From: Bacteroidota bacterium
GTDB taxonomy: Bacteria; Bacteroidota; Bacteroidia; Flavobacteriales; Flavobacteriaceae
Direction: 5' to 3'
DNA: 40,171 nucleotides
NCBI GenBank assembly: GCA_027621505.1
Contig: JAQCBK010000013.1
Span: 1-40,171, forward strand
In this document: positions 7,673 through 16,359 of the stretch, piece by piece
Layout of the letters: every line of letters starts with the position of its first letter
How positions within the stretch are numbered: the stretch's first letter is position 1
The notes under the pieces: model-generated
Told to the model about the DNA's origin: nothing
Seen by the model: the letters and a program-made list of their open reading frames with translations, nothing else
The model's database searches: none
Made by a program: the position numbers and the translations under genes

Positions 7673-8755
7673 ATGAAAAAAAACAATTTACTCGGTCTCA
7701 TTTTGGTCCTATTAATCACAGCATGCGATCAGGAATATCCCAACTTAGACAACGGTATCTATGCCAATATTGAAACCAATAAGGGAATCATTATGCTAGA
7801 ATTGGCAATGGATAAAACCCCAATTACAGTTGCAAATTTTGTTTCCTTGGCAGAGGGCAACAACCCAAAAGTTGAAGAGCGTTTTTCCGGTAAAAAATAC
7901 TACGACGGAATTCTATTCCACCGAGTTATAAAAGATTTTATGATTCAGGGGGGAGACCCCACCGCTACCGGTTCGGGTGGCCCTGGCTATCAATTTGACG
8001 ATGAATTCACAGACCTGGCACACAGCGGACCGGGAATACTCTCAATGGCCAACGCTGGCCCAGGGACCAATGGAAGTCAGTTTTTTATCACCCATAAAGA
8101 AACCCCCTGGCTCAATGGAAAACATACCGTTTTTGGAAAAGTCGTTGAGGGACAGTCAGTCGTTGACAGCATCGCGCAGAATGACACCATACTCAAGCTA
8201 TCCATCATCCGAAAGGGTGGAGCTGCCAAAAAGTTTGATGCCCCTAAAATTTTCTCTGATTACTTTGAAAATAAGATCATCGCAGATCGCGAAAAAGCTG
8301 AAAAAGAAGCCGTGATCGCCAAAGCCACTCAAGAAAAATTCGAAGGCCAAAAATCCAAAGCCAAAACCACCGACTCCGGATTGCAATATTTGATCACCGA
8401 AAAAGGAAATGGTCCAAAAGTAACCACTACCAATCTTGTTAGTACCCACTATGCGGTTTACTTTTCAGATGGTGTTTTGTTGGAAACCAGTAAGCTGGAA
8501 ATCGCTGAGGCCCTCAACAGAGTAGACCCCAACCGAAAAGCCGCCAACGCCTATCAACCCATCAGCGCTGATGTCAATCCCGATGCAGGGATGATTCCTG
8601 GGTTTAAGGAAGGACTGAGGCTGTTAAATGTAGGGGACAAAGCCACTCTATTTTTACCCTACAATCTGGCCTACGGTGAAAATGGAAACCGAGCCATTCC
8701 CCCGCGTTCCGATTTAATTTTTGAGGTAGAGATCCTTGAATTGATCGAAAACTAA
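7673..8755 (+). CDS. Lipoprotein with cyclophilin and FKBP peptidyl-prolyl isomerase domains
   Basis: From ATG 7673 the 360-aa product has a signal peptide and a good lipobox ending ITAC (C18). A cyclophilin domain follows at about residues 28-180, with [20 protein letters not shown] and NGSQFFIT active-site segments. A charged helical linker at about 190-240 leads to an FKBP domain at about 245-360 ([28 protein letters not shown]). Both domains catalyse proline cis-trans isomerisation, here in the envelope. The gene starts 10 nt after gldI, so two prolyl isomerase lipoproteins are co-expressed. An in-frame TTG at 7649 overlapping gldI would destroy the signal peptide and was rejected. Confidence 0.94.
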   Translation: MKKNNLLGLILVLLITACDQEYPNLDNGIYANIETNKGIIMLELAMDKTPITVANFVSLAEGNNPKVEERFSGKKYYDGILFHRVIKDFMIQGGDPTATGSGGPGYQFDDEFTDLAHSGPGILSMANAGPGTNGSQFFITHKETPWLNGKHTVFGKVVEGQSVVDSIAQNDTILKLSIIRKGGAAKKFDAPKIFSDYFENKIIADREKAEKEAVIAKATQEKFEGQKSKAKTTDSGLQYLITEKGNGPKVTTTNLVSTHYAVYFSDGVLLETSKLEIAEALNRVDPNRKAANAYQPISADVNPDAGMIPGFKEGLRLLNVGDKATLFLPYNLAYGENGNRAIPPRSDLIFEVEILELIEN

Positions 8756-8790
8756 CACACCCTCCAGCAATGGAAATGTAAAAAATAAGC

Positions 8791-9843
8791 ATGAAGATTC
8801 AATCAACCACAGTGGTTTGGTTTTCCGCTATACCCCTGTGGTTACTGATTGACTTTGCACAAAAAAACCCTAAAATTGTCGAAGAATACTACAGCGGGTT
8901 ACTCTACCCTATTTTCTTTGACTTACACCAAACTTTTTTGCAATGGATTCCCTTTTCGATAGGGGATTTACTCTATTTAGCACTCGCCCTCTTTTTTTTC
9001 TTGAAGGCGATTAAAAAAATACCTTATTGGAGGGTCAAACCCATTCAAATTATTCGAGATTTTGGTGCCTTGATGATACTACTACTTTGGTTGTTTCATC
9101 TGAGTTGGGGCTTCAACTATCACCGACTTCCTCTAAACGAACAACTCAAAACATCTATTAAATATAGTGAGCAAGATTTGGAATACCGTTTGGACCAGAT
9201 CATTGAAAAATCGAACCATTGGCACCAACAACTGGCTCCCGCGGACAGCCAGGCCGTAACTTTTCCCTTTTCAAGCAAACAAATCAATGATATCGTCGTA
9301 TTGCATCACCCGCTTGGTCAAGAAAGTATTACTCCCTTTTCAAACGTAAAAAAATCGATTTGGAGTCTTCCCTTGTCCTATATGGGATATGCAGGCTACT
9401 TGAATCCATTTACCTTGGAATCTCAGGTAAACGCAAAAATGCCTGTCTTAAGTTTGATCACCACATCCCTGCACGAAATGGCCCATCAATTGGGCTACGC
9501 CTCCGAAAAAGAAGCGAATTTCATTGCCTATCTCTCCGCCATACATTCCGATAATCCTTACGTTCAATTTGCCGGAAATACCTTTGCTTTTCGATATCTC
9601 TTCTCCGAACTCTATCGCTTGGATGCCGACAAGGCAAATGAAAAATTAAAAAAACTACGTCCTGGCATCCTCAAAAATCTCCGAGAAATCAACAATTTTT
9701 GGAAACAATACGACAATCCCTTTGAAGTTGTTTTTGATAAAACTTATGACCGTTATCTCAAGGCCAATGGTCAAAAAAGTGGTCTCGAGAGTTACAATGA
9801 AATGGTAGGTTTGGTCATCAATCATCACAAAAAACATCATTGA
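8791..9843 (+). CDS. DUF3810 protein, putative membrane zinc metallopeptidase
   Basis: A 350-aa protein with hydrophobic segments at about residues 7-22, 57-72 and 91-109, then a soluble domain. The motif HEMAH at 228-232 is an HExxH zinc site, and E241 in the following ASEKEANF run could be the third ligand, as in gluzincins. This layout is that of DUF3810, a Bacteroidota family without known substrate. It follows the cyclophilin-FKBP gene by 35 nt and may share its transcript, hinting at envelope protein quality control (inference). Start at the ATG at 8791 puts the first hydrophobic segment near the N-terminus. Confidence 0.85.
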   Translation: MKIQSTTVVWFSAIPLWLLIDFAQKNPKIVEEYYSGLLYPIFFDLHQTFLQWIPFSIGDLLYLALALFFFLKAIKKIPYWRVKPIQIIRDFGALMILLLWLFHLSWGFNYHRLPLNEQLKTSIKYSEQDLEYRLDQIIEKSNHWHQQLAPADSQAVTFPFSSKQINDIVVLHHPLGQESITPFSNVKKSIWSLPLSYMGYAGYLNPFTLESQVNAKMPVLSLITTSLHEMAHQLGYASEKEANFIAYLSAIHSDNPYVQFAGNTFAFRYLFSELYRLDADKANEKLKKLRPGILKNLREINNFWKQYDNPFEVVFDKTYDRYLKANGQKSGLESYNEMVGLVINHHKKHH

Positions 9844-9871
9844 AAATGGAAAAACTATAGCCTCCAACTTA

Positions 9872-9879
9872 TAACTTTG
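9872..9879 (+). promoter_or_regulatory. Promoter -7 element (TAACTTTG) for the TrmH-family gene
   Basis: TAACTTTG matches TAnnTTTG and ends 13 nt before the TTG start at 9893. It supports use of that TTG and a leader of under 12 nt. Confidence 0.5.
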
Positions 9880-9892
9880 TAAAAAAACAGAT

Positions 9893-10663
9893 TTGAAATT
9901 CATCAGCAGCAAGCAAAACCCACTCATCAAAAAACTCACACTTTTGATGAACAAATCCAGGGAACGAAAAAAAGAAAATCTTTTTGTAGTTGGAGGACAA
10001 CGTGAGCTGTCCCGAGCATTGGAAATGGGCTACAGGGTTGATGCCCTTTTTTACAAGGAGGGTACTGACGAAAGTATCGTTTTGAAAGGCACGGAGAACA
10101 CTTTTGAATTGAGTAACAAATTATTTGAACAAATCAGTATGCGATCGGGATCGGAGGAAGTAATCGCTATCATGGAATCCATACCCCATCGGATCGAAGA
10201 CTTAACGACCCATACTGATCAGCGGATATTGGTCTTAGAATCTCCTGAAAAACCAGGAAATATCGGTGCCTTATTGCGAACTGCTGCTGCCGCAGACTGG
10301 GATGCGGTCATCATCGCCAACCCCAGAACAGATTTGTACCACCCCCAGATCATCAGAAACAGTATGGGAGGAGTGTTTTCCATTCCCATCGCCTGCGATG
10401 ACACAGTTAATGTAATTTCATTTTTGAAAAAAAATGATTTCAACATCATCGCAGCCGCACTGCACAGCAGTGCCAAACACTTCAAAAGGATTAAATATTC
10501 CACTCCCATGGCCTTGATTATGGGTACAGAAGACAATGGCCTTGAACCACTCTGGATGAAAGAGGCGCATCAGACCGTCAAAATTCCTGTAAAATTTCCT
10601 ATTGATTCACTCAATCTCTCCGTTTCGGCAGGGATTTTGATGTATCACTATGGAAATCAATGA
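9893..10663 (+). CDS. TrmH/SpoU-family RNA 2'-O-methyltransferase
   Basis: SpoU-class enzymes methylate a ribose 2'-OH of tRNA or rRNA using SAM, through a knotted fold. The 256-aa protein has the N-terminal substrate-binding part beginning ISSKQNPLIKKL, then motif 1 PGNIGALLRTAAA near 120, motif 2 LIMGTEDNGLEP, and motif 3 SLNLSVSAGILMYHY at the end. The start is TTG at 9893: no upstream ATG fits, the next ATG at residue 19 would cut into the conserved N-terminus, and a promoter element lies just upstream. The target nucleotide cannot be assigned. Confidence 0.92.
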   Translation: MKFISSKQNPLIKKLTLLMNKSRERKKENLFVVGGQRELSRALEMGYRVDALFYKEGTDESIVLKGTENTFELSNKLFEQISMRSGSEEVIAIMESIPHRIEDLTTHTDQRILVLESPEKPGNIGALLRTAAAADWDAVIIANPRTDLYHPQIIRNSMGGVFSIPIACDDTVNVISFLKKNDFNIIAAALHSSAKHFKRIKYSTPMALIMGTEDNGLEPLWMKEAHQTVKIPVKFPIDSLNLSVSAGILMYHYGNQ

Positions 10664-10687
10664 TTTTGTCGAATTAAAAGTTTCAAG

Positions 10688-10695
10688 TACCTTTA
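10688..10695 (+). promoter_or_regulatory. Possible promoter -7 element (TACCTTTA) for rel
   Basis: TACCTTTA differs from TAnnTTTG at the last base. It ends 8 nt before the ATG at 10704, which is the start that matches the family N-terminus, so rel may have its own near-leaderless transcript as well as read-through from upstream. Confidence 0.35.
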
Positions 10696-10703
10696 TATTA
10701 CCG

Positions 10704-12908
10704 ATGATCGTAAGTGAAAAAATAGAGAATAAGGAGATTGCAAAACAGTACAAAGAATTGCTTCGAATCAGCTATCAGACCCTGTCTGAAGATAATAAAA
10801 AATTAATTCGAACTGCTTTTGACACCGCTGTTCATGCCCATCGAAACCAAAGGCGTAAATCAGGGGAACCCTATATCCATCACCCGATCAGTGTGGCCAA
10901 AATTGTTGCACAGGAAATAGGACTCGATGCCACCTCCATTGCTGCTGCGCTGCTCCACGATGTGGTGGAGGATACAGAATACAATTTCGAAGATCTTGAA
11001 AAACTCTTTGGCCCTGGGGTAGCAAAAATTGTGGAGGGATTGACCAAAATATCCAAACTCAGCAAGGAAAGCAATGTATCCCTGCAAGCAGAAAACTTCA
11101 GAAAACTATTGCTTACCCTCAATGATGATATTCGGGTGATCATTATTAAGATTGCCGACCGACTGCACAACATGCAAACCATGGATGCAATGCCGGAGGA
11201 TAAACAAGAGAAAATTGCCTCTGAAACCCTCTATATTTACGCCCCTTTGGCGCACAGAATTGGCCTTTACAACATCAAAAATGAACTGGAGGACCTCAGC
11301 TTTAAATATACCGAACCCAACCGGTATGAATCCATCAAAAACAACATTGAAGACAGCAAAGAGGAGCAAGACCAATACATAAAATCATTTTCTGAGATCG
11401 TTCAATTTGCCCTTGCCGAAGAAGGCTTGGAATACCAAATCAAAGGAAGGAGCAAATCTATTTTTTCCATCAACAGGAAAATGACCACTCAAAATATCCC
11501 TTTCCAGAAAGTTTTTGACAAATTTGCGATCAGGATCATCTACAATGCCACCCATAGAAATGAAAAATTTTTGGCATGGAAGATCTACTCTATAGTCACC
11601 GATCATTTTACCCCCAACCCAACCCGATTGAGAGATTGGATTACTTCGCCCAAATCGAATGGATATGAAGCACTTCACATCACTGTGATGGGACCCGAAA
11701 ACAAGTGGGTTGAGGTTCAAATCCGCTCGGAAAGGATGAACGAAATAGCCGAAAAAGGCTATGCTGCACATCACAAGTACAAACAAGGAGAACAAAAAGA
11801 TATCGGAATTGATTCTTGGTTGGATAAGCTTCAAGAGGTGTTGGAGAGCAATACAGAAAACCCTGTTGATTTTGTAGAAAACTTTAAGCTCAGTCTTTAC
11901 TCCAAAGAGATCTTTGTTTTCACTCCCGATGGCGAAATCAAATCCCTCCCCAAAGGTTCCACGGCTTTGGATTTTGCATTTAACATTCATACCGAGGTTG
12001 GAATGAAAACGCGAGGAGCTAGGGTCAATGGTAAACTTGTTCCCCTTAGCAGAACCCTAAAAAGTGGAGAGCATGTTGAAATTATAACTTCCGAGAGCAT
12101 TAAGCCTACGGCCAACTGGTTGGATTTTGTTCAGACTTCGAGGGCCAAATCCAAAATCAGATCATTGCTCAACGAAGAGAAGAAAAAAATTGCCGAGGAT
12201 GGCCGAGAAAGTTTAAGAAGAAAACTCAAGCAACTCAAAATTACGCTCAACGACAAAACCACAGCACATATGTTGCGCTACTTCAATCTCAACAGCAGTT
12301 TGGATTTGTTCTACCGTATTGGCCTGGGAACCATTGAAAACAAACAGTTAAAAGCATTCTCTAACGATTTCAATAGCACTTTTCTCAACTTCTTCAAAAA
12401 GCGTATTCGAAAACAAAATCCCGTATACAAAAAAGAAGCTCAGGAAAAAATCACCCAAAGATTCGATACCCTTGTTTTTGGAAAACAAAAAGAAAGTCTT
12501 AAACATGGACTTGCACCATGTTGTAACGCAATCCCAGGAGACCCGGTTTTTGGTTTCATTACCATCAACGATGGGGTAAAAGTCCACAAAAAAGATTGTC
12601 CCAATGCCCTTTCCCTGCAATCCAATTTCGCCTATAGGATCATTAATGCCAAATGGGTTGACTCCTCATCCGAAGAATTTTCTGCCACCCTTAAACTTTC
12701 AGGTATAGACAATATGGGCATTGTCAGCGAAGTAACTCAATCCATCTCTAAACTCATGAGTGTAAATATCAACAAAATCAGTTTTGATAGCGAGGATGGA
12801 ATTTTTAATGGTTTGATCAGTGTGAGTGTTAAAAACAAAACGATTCTCAACAAATTGGTAAAACATCTTAAAAAAGTAAATGGAGTAGATAAAGTACTTC
12901 GGGAATGA
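10704..12908 (+). CDS. Bifunctional (p)ppGpp synthetase/hydrolase, RelA/SpoT family
   Basis: The long Rel protein makes and degrades the stringent-response alarmone. From ATG 10704 it has 734 aa: a hydrolase HD domain with LLHDVVEDT (H85, D86), a synthetase domain ending EVQIRSERMNEIAEKGYAAHHKYK, a TGS domain (VFTPDGEIKSLPKGSTALDFAFNIH), a helical/zinc-finger-type region with CC at PCCNAIPGD, and a C-terminal ACT domain. Both catalytic halves look intact. An in-frame ATG at 10650 would add 18 unconserved residues and overlap the TrmH gene; the 10704 start gives MIVSEKIENKEIAKQYKELL, which resembles flavobacterial Rel N-termini. Confidence 0.93.
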   Translation: MIVSEKIENKEIAKQYKELLRISYQTLSEDNKKLIRTAFDTAVHAHRNQRRKSGEPYIHHPISVAKIVAQEIGLDATSIAAALLHDVVEDTEYNFEDLEKLFGPGVAKIVEGLTKISKLSKESNVSLQAENFRKLLLTLNDDIRVIIIKIADRLHNMQTMDAMPEDKQEKIASETLYIYAPLAHRIGLYNIKNELEDLSFKYTEPNRYESIKNNIEDSKEEQDQYIKSFSEIVQFALAEEGLEYQIKGRSKSIFSINRKMTTQNIPFQKVFDKFAIRIIYNATHRNEKFLAWKIYSIVTDHFTPNPTRLRDWITSPKSNGYEALHITVMGPENKWVEVQIRSERMNEIAEKGYAAHHKYKQGEQKDIGIDSWLDKLQEVLESNTENPVDFVENFKLSLYSKEIFVFTPDGEIKSLPKGSTALDFAFNIHTEVGMKTRGARVNGKLVPLSRTLKSGEHVEIITSESIKPTANWLDFVQTSRAKSKIRSLLNEEKKKIAEDGRESLRRKLKQLKITLNDKTTAHMLRYFNLNSSLDLFYRIGLGTIENKQLKAFSNDFNSTFLNFFKKRIRKQNPVYKKEAQEKITQRFDTLVFGKQKESLKHGLAPCCNAIPGDPVFGFITINDGVKVHKKDCPNALSLQSNFAYRIINAKWVDSSSEEFSATLKLSGIDNMGIVSEVTQSISKLMSVNINKISFDSEDGIFNGLISVSVKNKTILNKLVKHLKKVNGVDKVLRE

Positions 12909-12917
12909 TTTAAAAAC

Positions 12918-12925
12918 TATATTTG
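12918..12925 (+). promoter_or_regulatory. Promoter -7 element (TATATTTG) for fur-purA, leaderless
   Basis: TATATTTG is a full TAnnTTTG match, 6 nt before the ATG at 12932. The TTG in the element (12923) is an in-frame start candidate for fur but would be lost from the transcript, which supports ATG 12932. Confidence 0.6.
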
Positions 12926-12931
12926 CGGCAA

Positions 12932-13387
12932 ATGGAAACAAACAAATCAAATCAGGAAATCGTCAAGGAGGTTTTTGTTAATTTTTTAAATAAACATGCC
13001 CACCGAAAAACACCAGAACGTTTTGCTATTTTATATGAAATATATGACAGTGATGAACACTTCGATATCGAATCATTGTACATCACTATGAAAAATAAAA
13101 ATTACAGGGTCAGTAGAGCTACCCTTTACAACACCATCGAACTTTTATTAGAGTGTGGTTTGGTGAGAAAACATCAATTTGGTAAAAATCAGGCTCAGTA
13201 CGAAAAATCTTATTTTGACAAACAACACGATCATATTATTTTAACCGACTCTGGGGAGGTGAAAGAGTTTTGCGATCCTCGAATCCAAAACATTAAAAAA
13301 ACCATCGAGGAAATTTTTGATATTGAAATCCATAACCATTCTCTTTATTTTTACGGAACAAAAAAAAAGAGTAAATCAATAATATGA
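12932..13387 (+). CDS. Fur-family transcriptional regulator
   Basis: A 151-aa metal- or peroxide-responsive repressor. The N-terminal winged-helix part includes [15 protein letters not shown] and the recognition-helix region [21 protein letters not shown]. The dimerisation part carries the regulatory-site segment [22 protein letters not shown] and a C-terminal HSLYFYG. Only two cysteines are present and neither forms a CxxC pair, so the structural zinc site of classical Fur/PerR is missing; I recall this variant in flavobacteria. Whether it senses iron, zinc or peroxide cannot be told. The stop is 1 nt before the purA start. Confidence 0.9.
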   Translation: METNKSNQEIVKEVFVNFLNKHAHRKTPERFAILYEIYDSDEHFDIESLYITMKNKNYRVSRATLYNTIELLLECGLVRKHQFGKNQAQYEKSYFDKQHDHIILTDSGEVKEFCDPRIQNIKKTIEEIFDIEIHNHSLYFYGTKKKSKSII

Positions 13388-13388
13388 T

Positions 13389-14660
13389 ATGTCGGTAGAC
13401 TTATTGTTAGGCCTCCAATGGGGAGATGAAGGCAAGGGTAAAATCGTTGATGTTCTCACTAAATCTTATGATATCATCGCCCGATTTCAAGGCGGTCCCA
13501 ACGCTGGACATACGCTCGAATTTGAGGGAATAAAACACGTTTTACATACCATTCCTTCGGGAATTTTTCATCCCAGCGCTATTAATCTTATCGGAAATGG
13601 CGTGGTCATTGATCCTGTCATTTTTGAGAGAGAATTAAGTAATCTTGAACCCTACAAAATTGATTTTTCCAGCAAATTACTTATCTCGAAAAAAGCACAT
13701 TTGATTTTACCTACGCACCGACTGCTGGATGCAGCCTCTGAATCCTCCAAAGGAAAGGCAAAAATTGGATCTACCCTCAAAGGTATTGGTCCTACTTATA
13801 TGGACAAAACTGGTAGAAACGGCATCCGTGTTGGAGATGTTTTGACCAAAGACTGGAGGGAACGCTACAATACATTGACCCAAAAACACCTTAGGATGCT
13901 CAATTTCTACAATGTCGAGTTAGACTTTGACTTAGAAAAATTAGAGCGTGAATTTTTTAATTCCATAGAGACCTTAAAAAAATGTCAAATTGTGGACAGT
14001 GAAAACTACATTCACCACGCACAAGCCACCGGCAAAAAAATACTTGCTGAGGGGGCACAAGGTTCTTTGCTGGATGTTGACTTTGGAACCTACCCTTTTG
14101 TCACCTCCTCCACCACCACTGCAGCGGGTGCCTGTACCGGTTTAGGGGTAGCGCCCAATAAAATCAAAGAAGTTTTTGGAATATTCAAAGCTTACACCAC
14201 CCGTGTGGGCAGTGGCCCATTCCCTACAGAATTATTTGATTCTGTGGGCGAGCGCATTGCTAAGGTAGGGCATGAATTTGGTGCCACTACTGGCCGGGCG
14301 CGCAGATGCGGGTGGATTGACCTTGTTGCACTAAAATATGCCATCAACATTAATGGGGTTACCCAACTGATGATGATGAAGGGGGATGTTCTTTCCGGTA
14401 TTGATACCATCAAAGTTTGCAATCAATACAAAACAGAACAGGGATTGATCGATCATCTGCCCTACGACATCAATGATAAATCGTTGACCCCCGAATACAT
14501 TGAATTCCCAGGTTGGGAAGAAGACCTTACCCAGATAAATGCTGCGGATCAATTCCCCAAAAATTTCGTTGATTATATAGATTTTCTAGAAAAAGAACTC
14601 AATACCCCCATAAAAATTGTCTCTGTGGGACCAGACAGAAAACAAACCATTTTTAGGTAG
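13389..14660 (+). CDS. purA: Adenylosuccinate synthetase
   Basis: PurA uses GTP to join IMP and aspartate, the first committed step to AMP. The 423-aa protein opens with VDLLLGLQWGDEGKGKIVDVL, containing the GDEGKGK P-loop-like motif and the catalytic aspartate, followed by GGPNAGHTL with the catalytic histidine near residue 39. Later come GSTLKGIGPTYMDKTGRNG, GAQGSLLDVDFGTYPFVTSS and TTGRARRCGWID segments. All catalytic motifs are intact. It follows fur after 1 nt, so they are co-transcribed from the TATATTTG promoter. Confidence 0.98.
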   Translation: MSVDLLLGLQWGDEGKGKIVDVLTKSYDIIARFQGGPNAGHTLEFEGIKHVLHTIPSGIFHPSAINLIGNGVVIDPVIFERELSNLEPYKIDFSSKLLISKKAHLILPTHRLLDAASESSKGKAKIGSTLKGIGPTYMDKTGRNGIRVGDVLTKDWRERYNTLTQKHLRMLNFYNVELDFDLEKLEREFFNSIETLKKCQIVDSENYIHHAQATGKKILAEGAQGSLLDVDFGTYPFVTSSTTTAAGACTGLGVAPNKIKEVFGIFKAYTTRVGSGPFPTELFDSVGERIAKVGHEFGATTGRARRCGWIDLVALKYAININGVTQLMMMKGDVLSGIDTIKVCNQYKTEQGLIDHLPYDINDKSLTPEYIEFPGWEEDLTQINAADQFPKNFVDYIDFLEKELNTPIKIVSVGPDRKQTIFR

Positions 14661-14691
14661 TCATCATTAGACCCTAAGATATTTAATTGCT

Positions 14692-16359
14692 GTGAAAAAA
14701 ATCATACCCCTTTTTGTTTTCAAGCTAATGGTTGTATTTCCAGCTTCAAGCGTCTTGGCTCAGGAGACACCCAAGATTATTGAGATCATTCAAGCAGGGG
14801 GATCCACCCAAGACCAATTCAATTTTCCTGGTGCTAATATTTTGGTAAAAAAAGAAGGTATCAGGGTCCATCTTTTCCATGAGGGAGCGTTAATAAAGTC
14901 TGATATTTCCTATTTCTATCCCAAGCAGAATTTTTTTAAAGCAAATGGAAATGTCATAATGACTCAAGGAGATACTCTAAAAATGGCTTGCGATCAAATT
15001 GAATACAATGGAAACACTAAATTGGCCAAAGCATGGGGGAAAGTAGTATTGGAAAGACCCGATATGGTTTTGAAGACCGACACCCTCTATTTGGATCGCA
15101 ATAAAAATGAGGCCTTTTACAATTCTTTTGGAACCATCGTCGATGAAAAAAGAAAACTAACCAGTATCAGAGGTATCTATTTTATGGATGAAAAAAAATA
15201 CCGATTCATTTCCAAGGTAAAGATTGAAGACCCTCAATATGAACTGCGTTCCCAGCAATTGGATTACTATACAGAAAGAGACAAAGCTTTCTTTTACGGC
15301 AAAACAACCATCGTCGGTGAAGACTACGATATTTACTGTGAAAAAGGAGCTTATGACACCCAACTACAAAAAGGGAACTTCCAAAAAAATGCAGTAATTT
15401 TTTACGACAATAAAGAAATCAGGGGGGACAGTCTCTACTTTGAAAAGGAAAAAGATTACGCAGCCGCAACGAATCACATCAGCATCATTGACACCCTCAA
15501 CCAATCGGTCATCAATGGTCATTATGGAGAAATATTTAAAGCCAAAGATTCGGCCATTATCACACGAAGAGCAATGGCAATCAATATCATTGACCAAGAT
15601 TCCCTCTACATTCATGCCGACACTTTGTTGGCAACCGGACCCCAAGAAAAAAAAATACTCAGAGGTTATTATGATGTTAGGATTTTCAAGAAAGACCTAA
15701 GAGGAAAGTCCGACTCGCTTCACTTGGATCAAAGTACTGGTTTGATAAAAATGCTAAAACTTCCACTGAGTCGAAAAGAAAATCAAATTTTCACCATCAG
15801 TCAAAAAAATGCCAGAAACCCTGTTCTTTGGTTTGGAAAAAGTCAGATGTCTGGAGACAAAATTTTTCTCACCTCCGACATCAATACAAAAAAATTGGAT
15901 TCCCTAAAGATCATTGGAAACAGCTGGATCATCGAAAAAGATTCACTCAGTGATAGCGGTTTCAACCAAATCAAAGGGGGGGTGTTGGATGGATTATTTG
16001 AAGAAGGAGCGCTTCGAGAAATTGAAGTCAGCAAAAATACAGAAGTAATTTACTACATGTATTCGGATGAGGACAATGAATTGATCGGTATTGACCAGAC
16101 CACATGCAGCCGTTTAAAAATGCTAACGGAAAACAACGAAATTAAAGACATTACCTTTTATGTTAGCCCTGACGGTAATTTGTTCCCCGAAAAAGATTTA
16201 CCAATAAACGACCGAAAACTTGAGGGATTTATTTGGAGAGATCAAGAAAGGCCCAAAACCATACTGGAGCTATTCAGCGAGGAAGACAACCAGTTTCAGC
16301 CTATAGAAATCAAGGAGATGAGTATTCCGGAAGGATTTTTGGAAAAGAAGGATGAATAA
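14692..16359 (+). CDS. OstA/LptA-like periplasmic protein
   Basis: A 555-aa exported protein with signal peptide at residues 1-23 (cleavage after VLA, before QE). The mature part consists of repeated beta-strand segments typical of the OstA-N/LptA beta-jellyroll, for example DISYFYPKQNFFKANGNVIM, YDIYCEKGAYDTQLQKGNF and DSLYFEKEKDYAAATNHI. LptA forms the periplasmic bridge that carries LPS to the outer membrane; this larger protein probably holds several such modules. The start is GTG at 14692, the only start that keeps the signal peptide. Its stop is directly followed by the aminotransferase ATG. Confidence 0.85.
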   Translation: MKKIIPLFVFKLMVVFPASSVLAQETPKIIEIIQAGGSTQDQFNFPGANILVKKEGIRVHLFHEGALIKSDISYFYPKQNFFKANGNVIMTQGDTLKMACDQIEYNGNTKLAKAWGKVVLERPDMVLKTDTLYLDRNKNEAFYNSFGTIVDEKRKLTSIRGIYFMDEKKYRFISKVKIEDPQYELRSQQLDYYTERDKAFFYGKTTIVGEDYDIYCEKGAYDTQLQKGNFQKNAVIFYDNKEIRGDSLYFEKEKDYAAATNHISIIDTLNQSVINGHYGEIFKAKDSAIITRRAMAINIIDQDSLYIHADTLLATGPQEKKILRGYYDVRIFKKDLRGKSDSLHLDQSTGLIKMLKLPLSRKENQIFTISQKNARNPVLWFGKSQMSGDKIFLTSDINTKKLDSLKIIGNSWIIEKDSLSDSGFNQIKGGVLDGLFEEGALREIEVSKNTEVIYYMYSDEDNELIGIDQTTCSRLKMLTENNEIKDITFYVSPDGNLFPEKDLPINDRKLEGFIWRDQERPKTILELFSEEDNQFQPIEIKEMSIPEGFLEKKDE

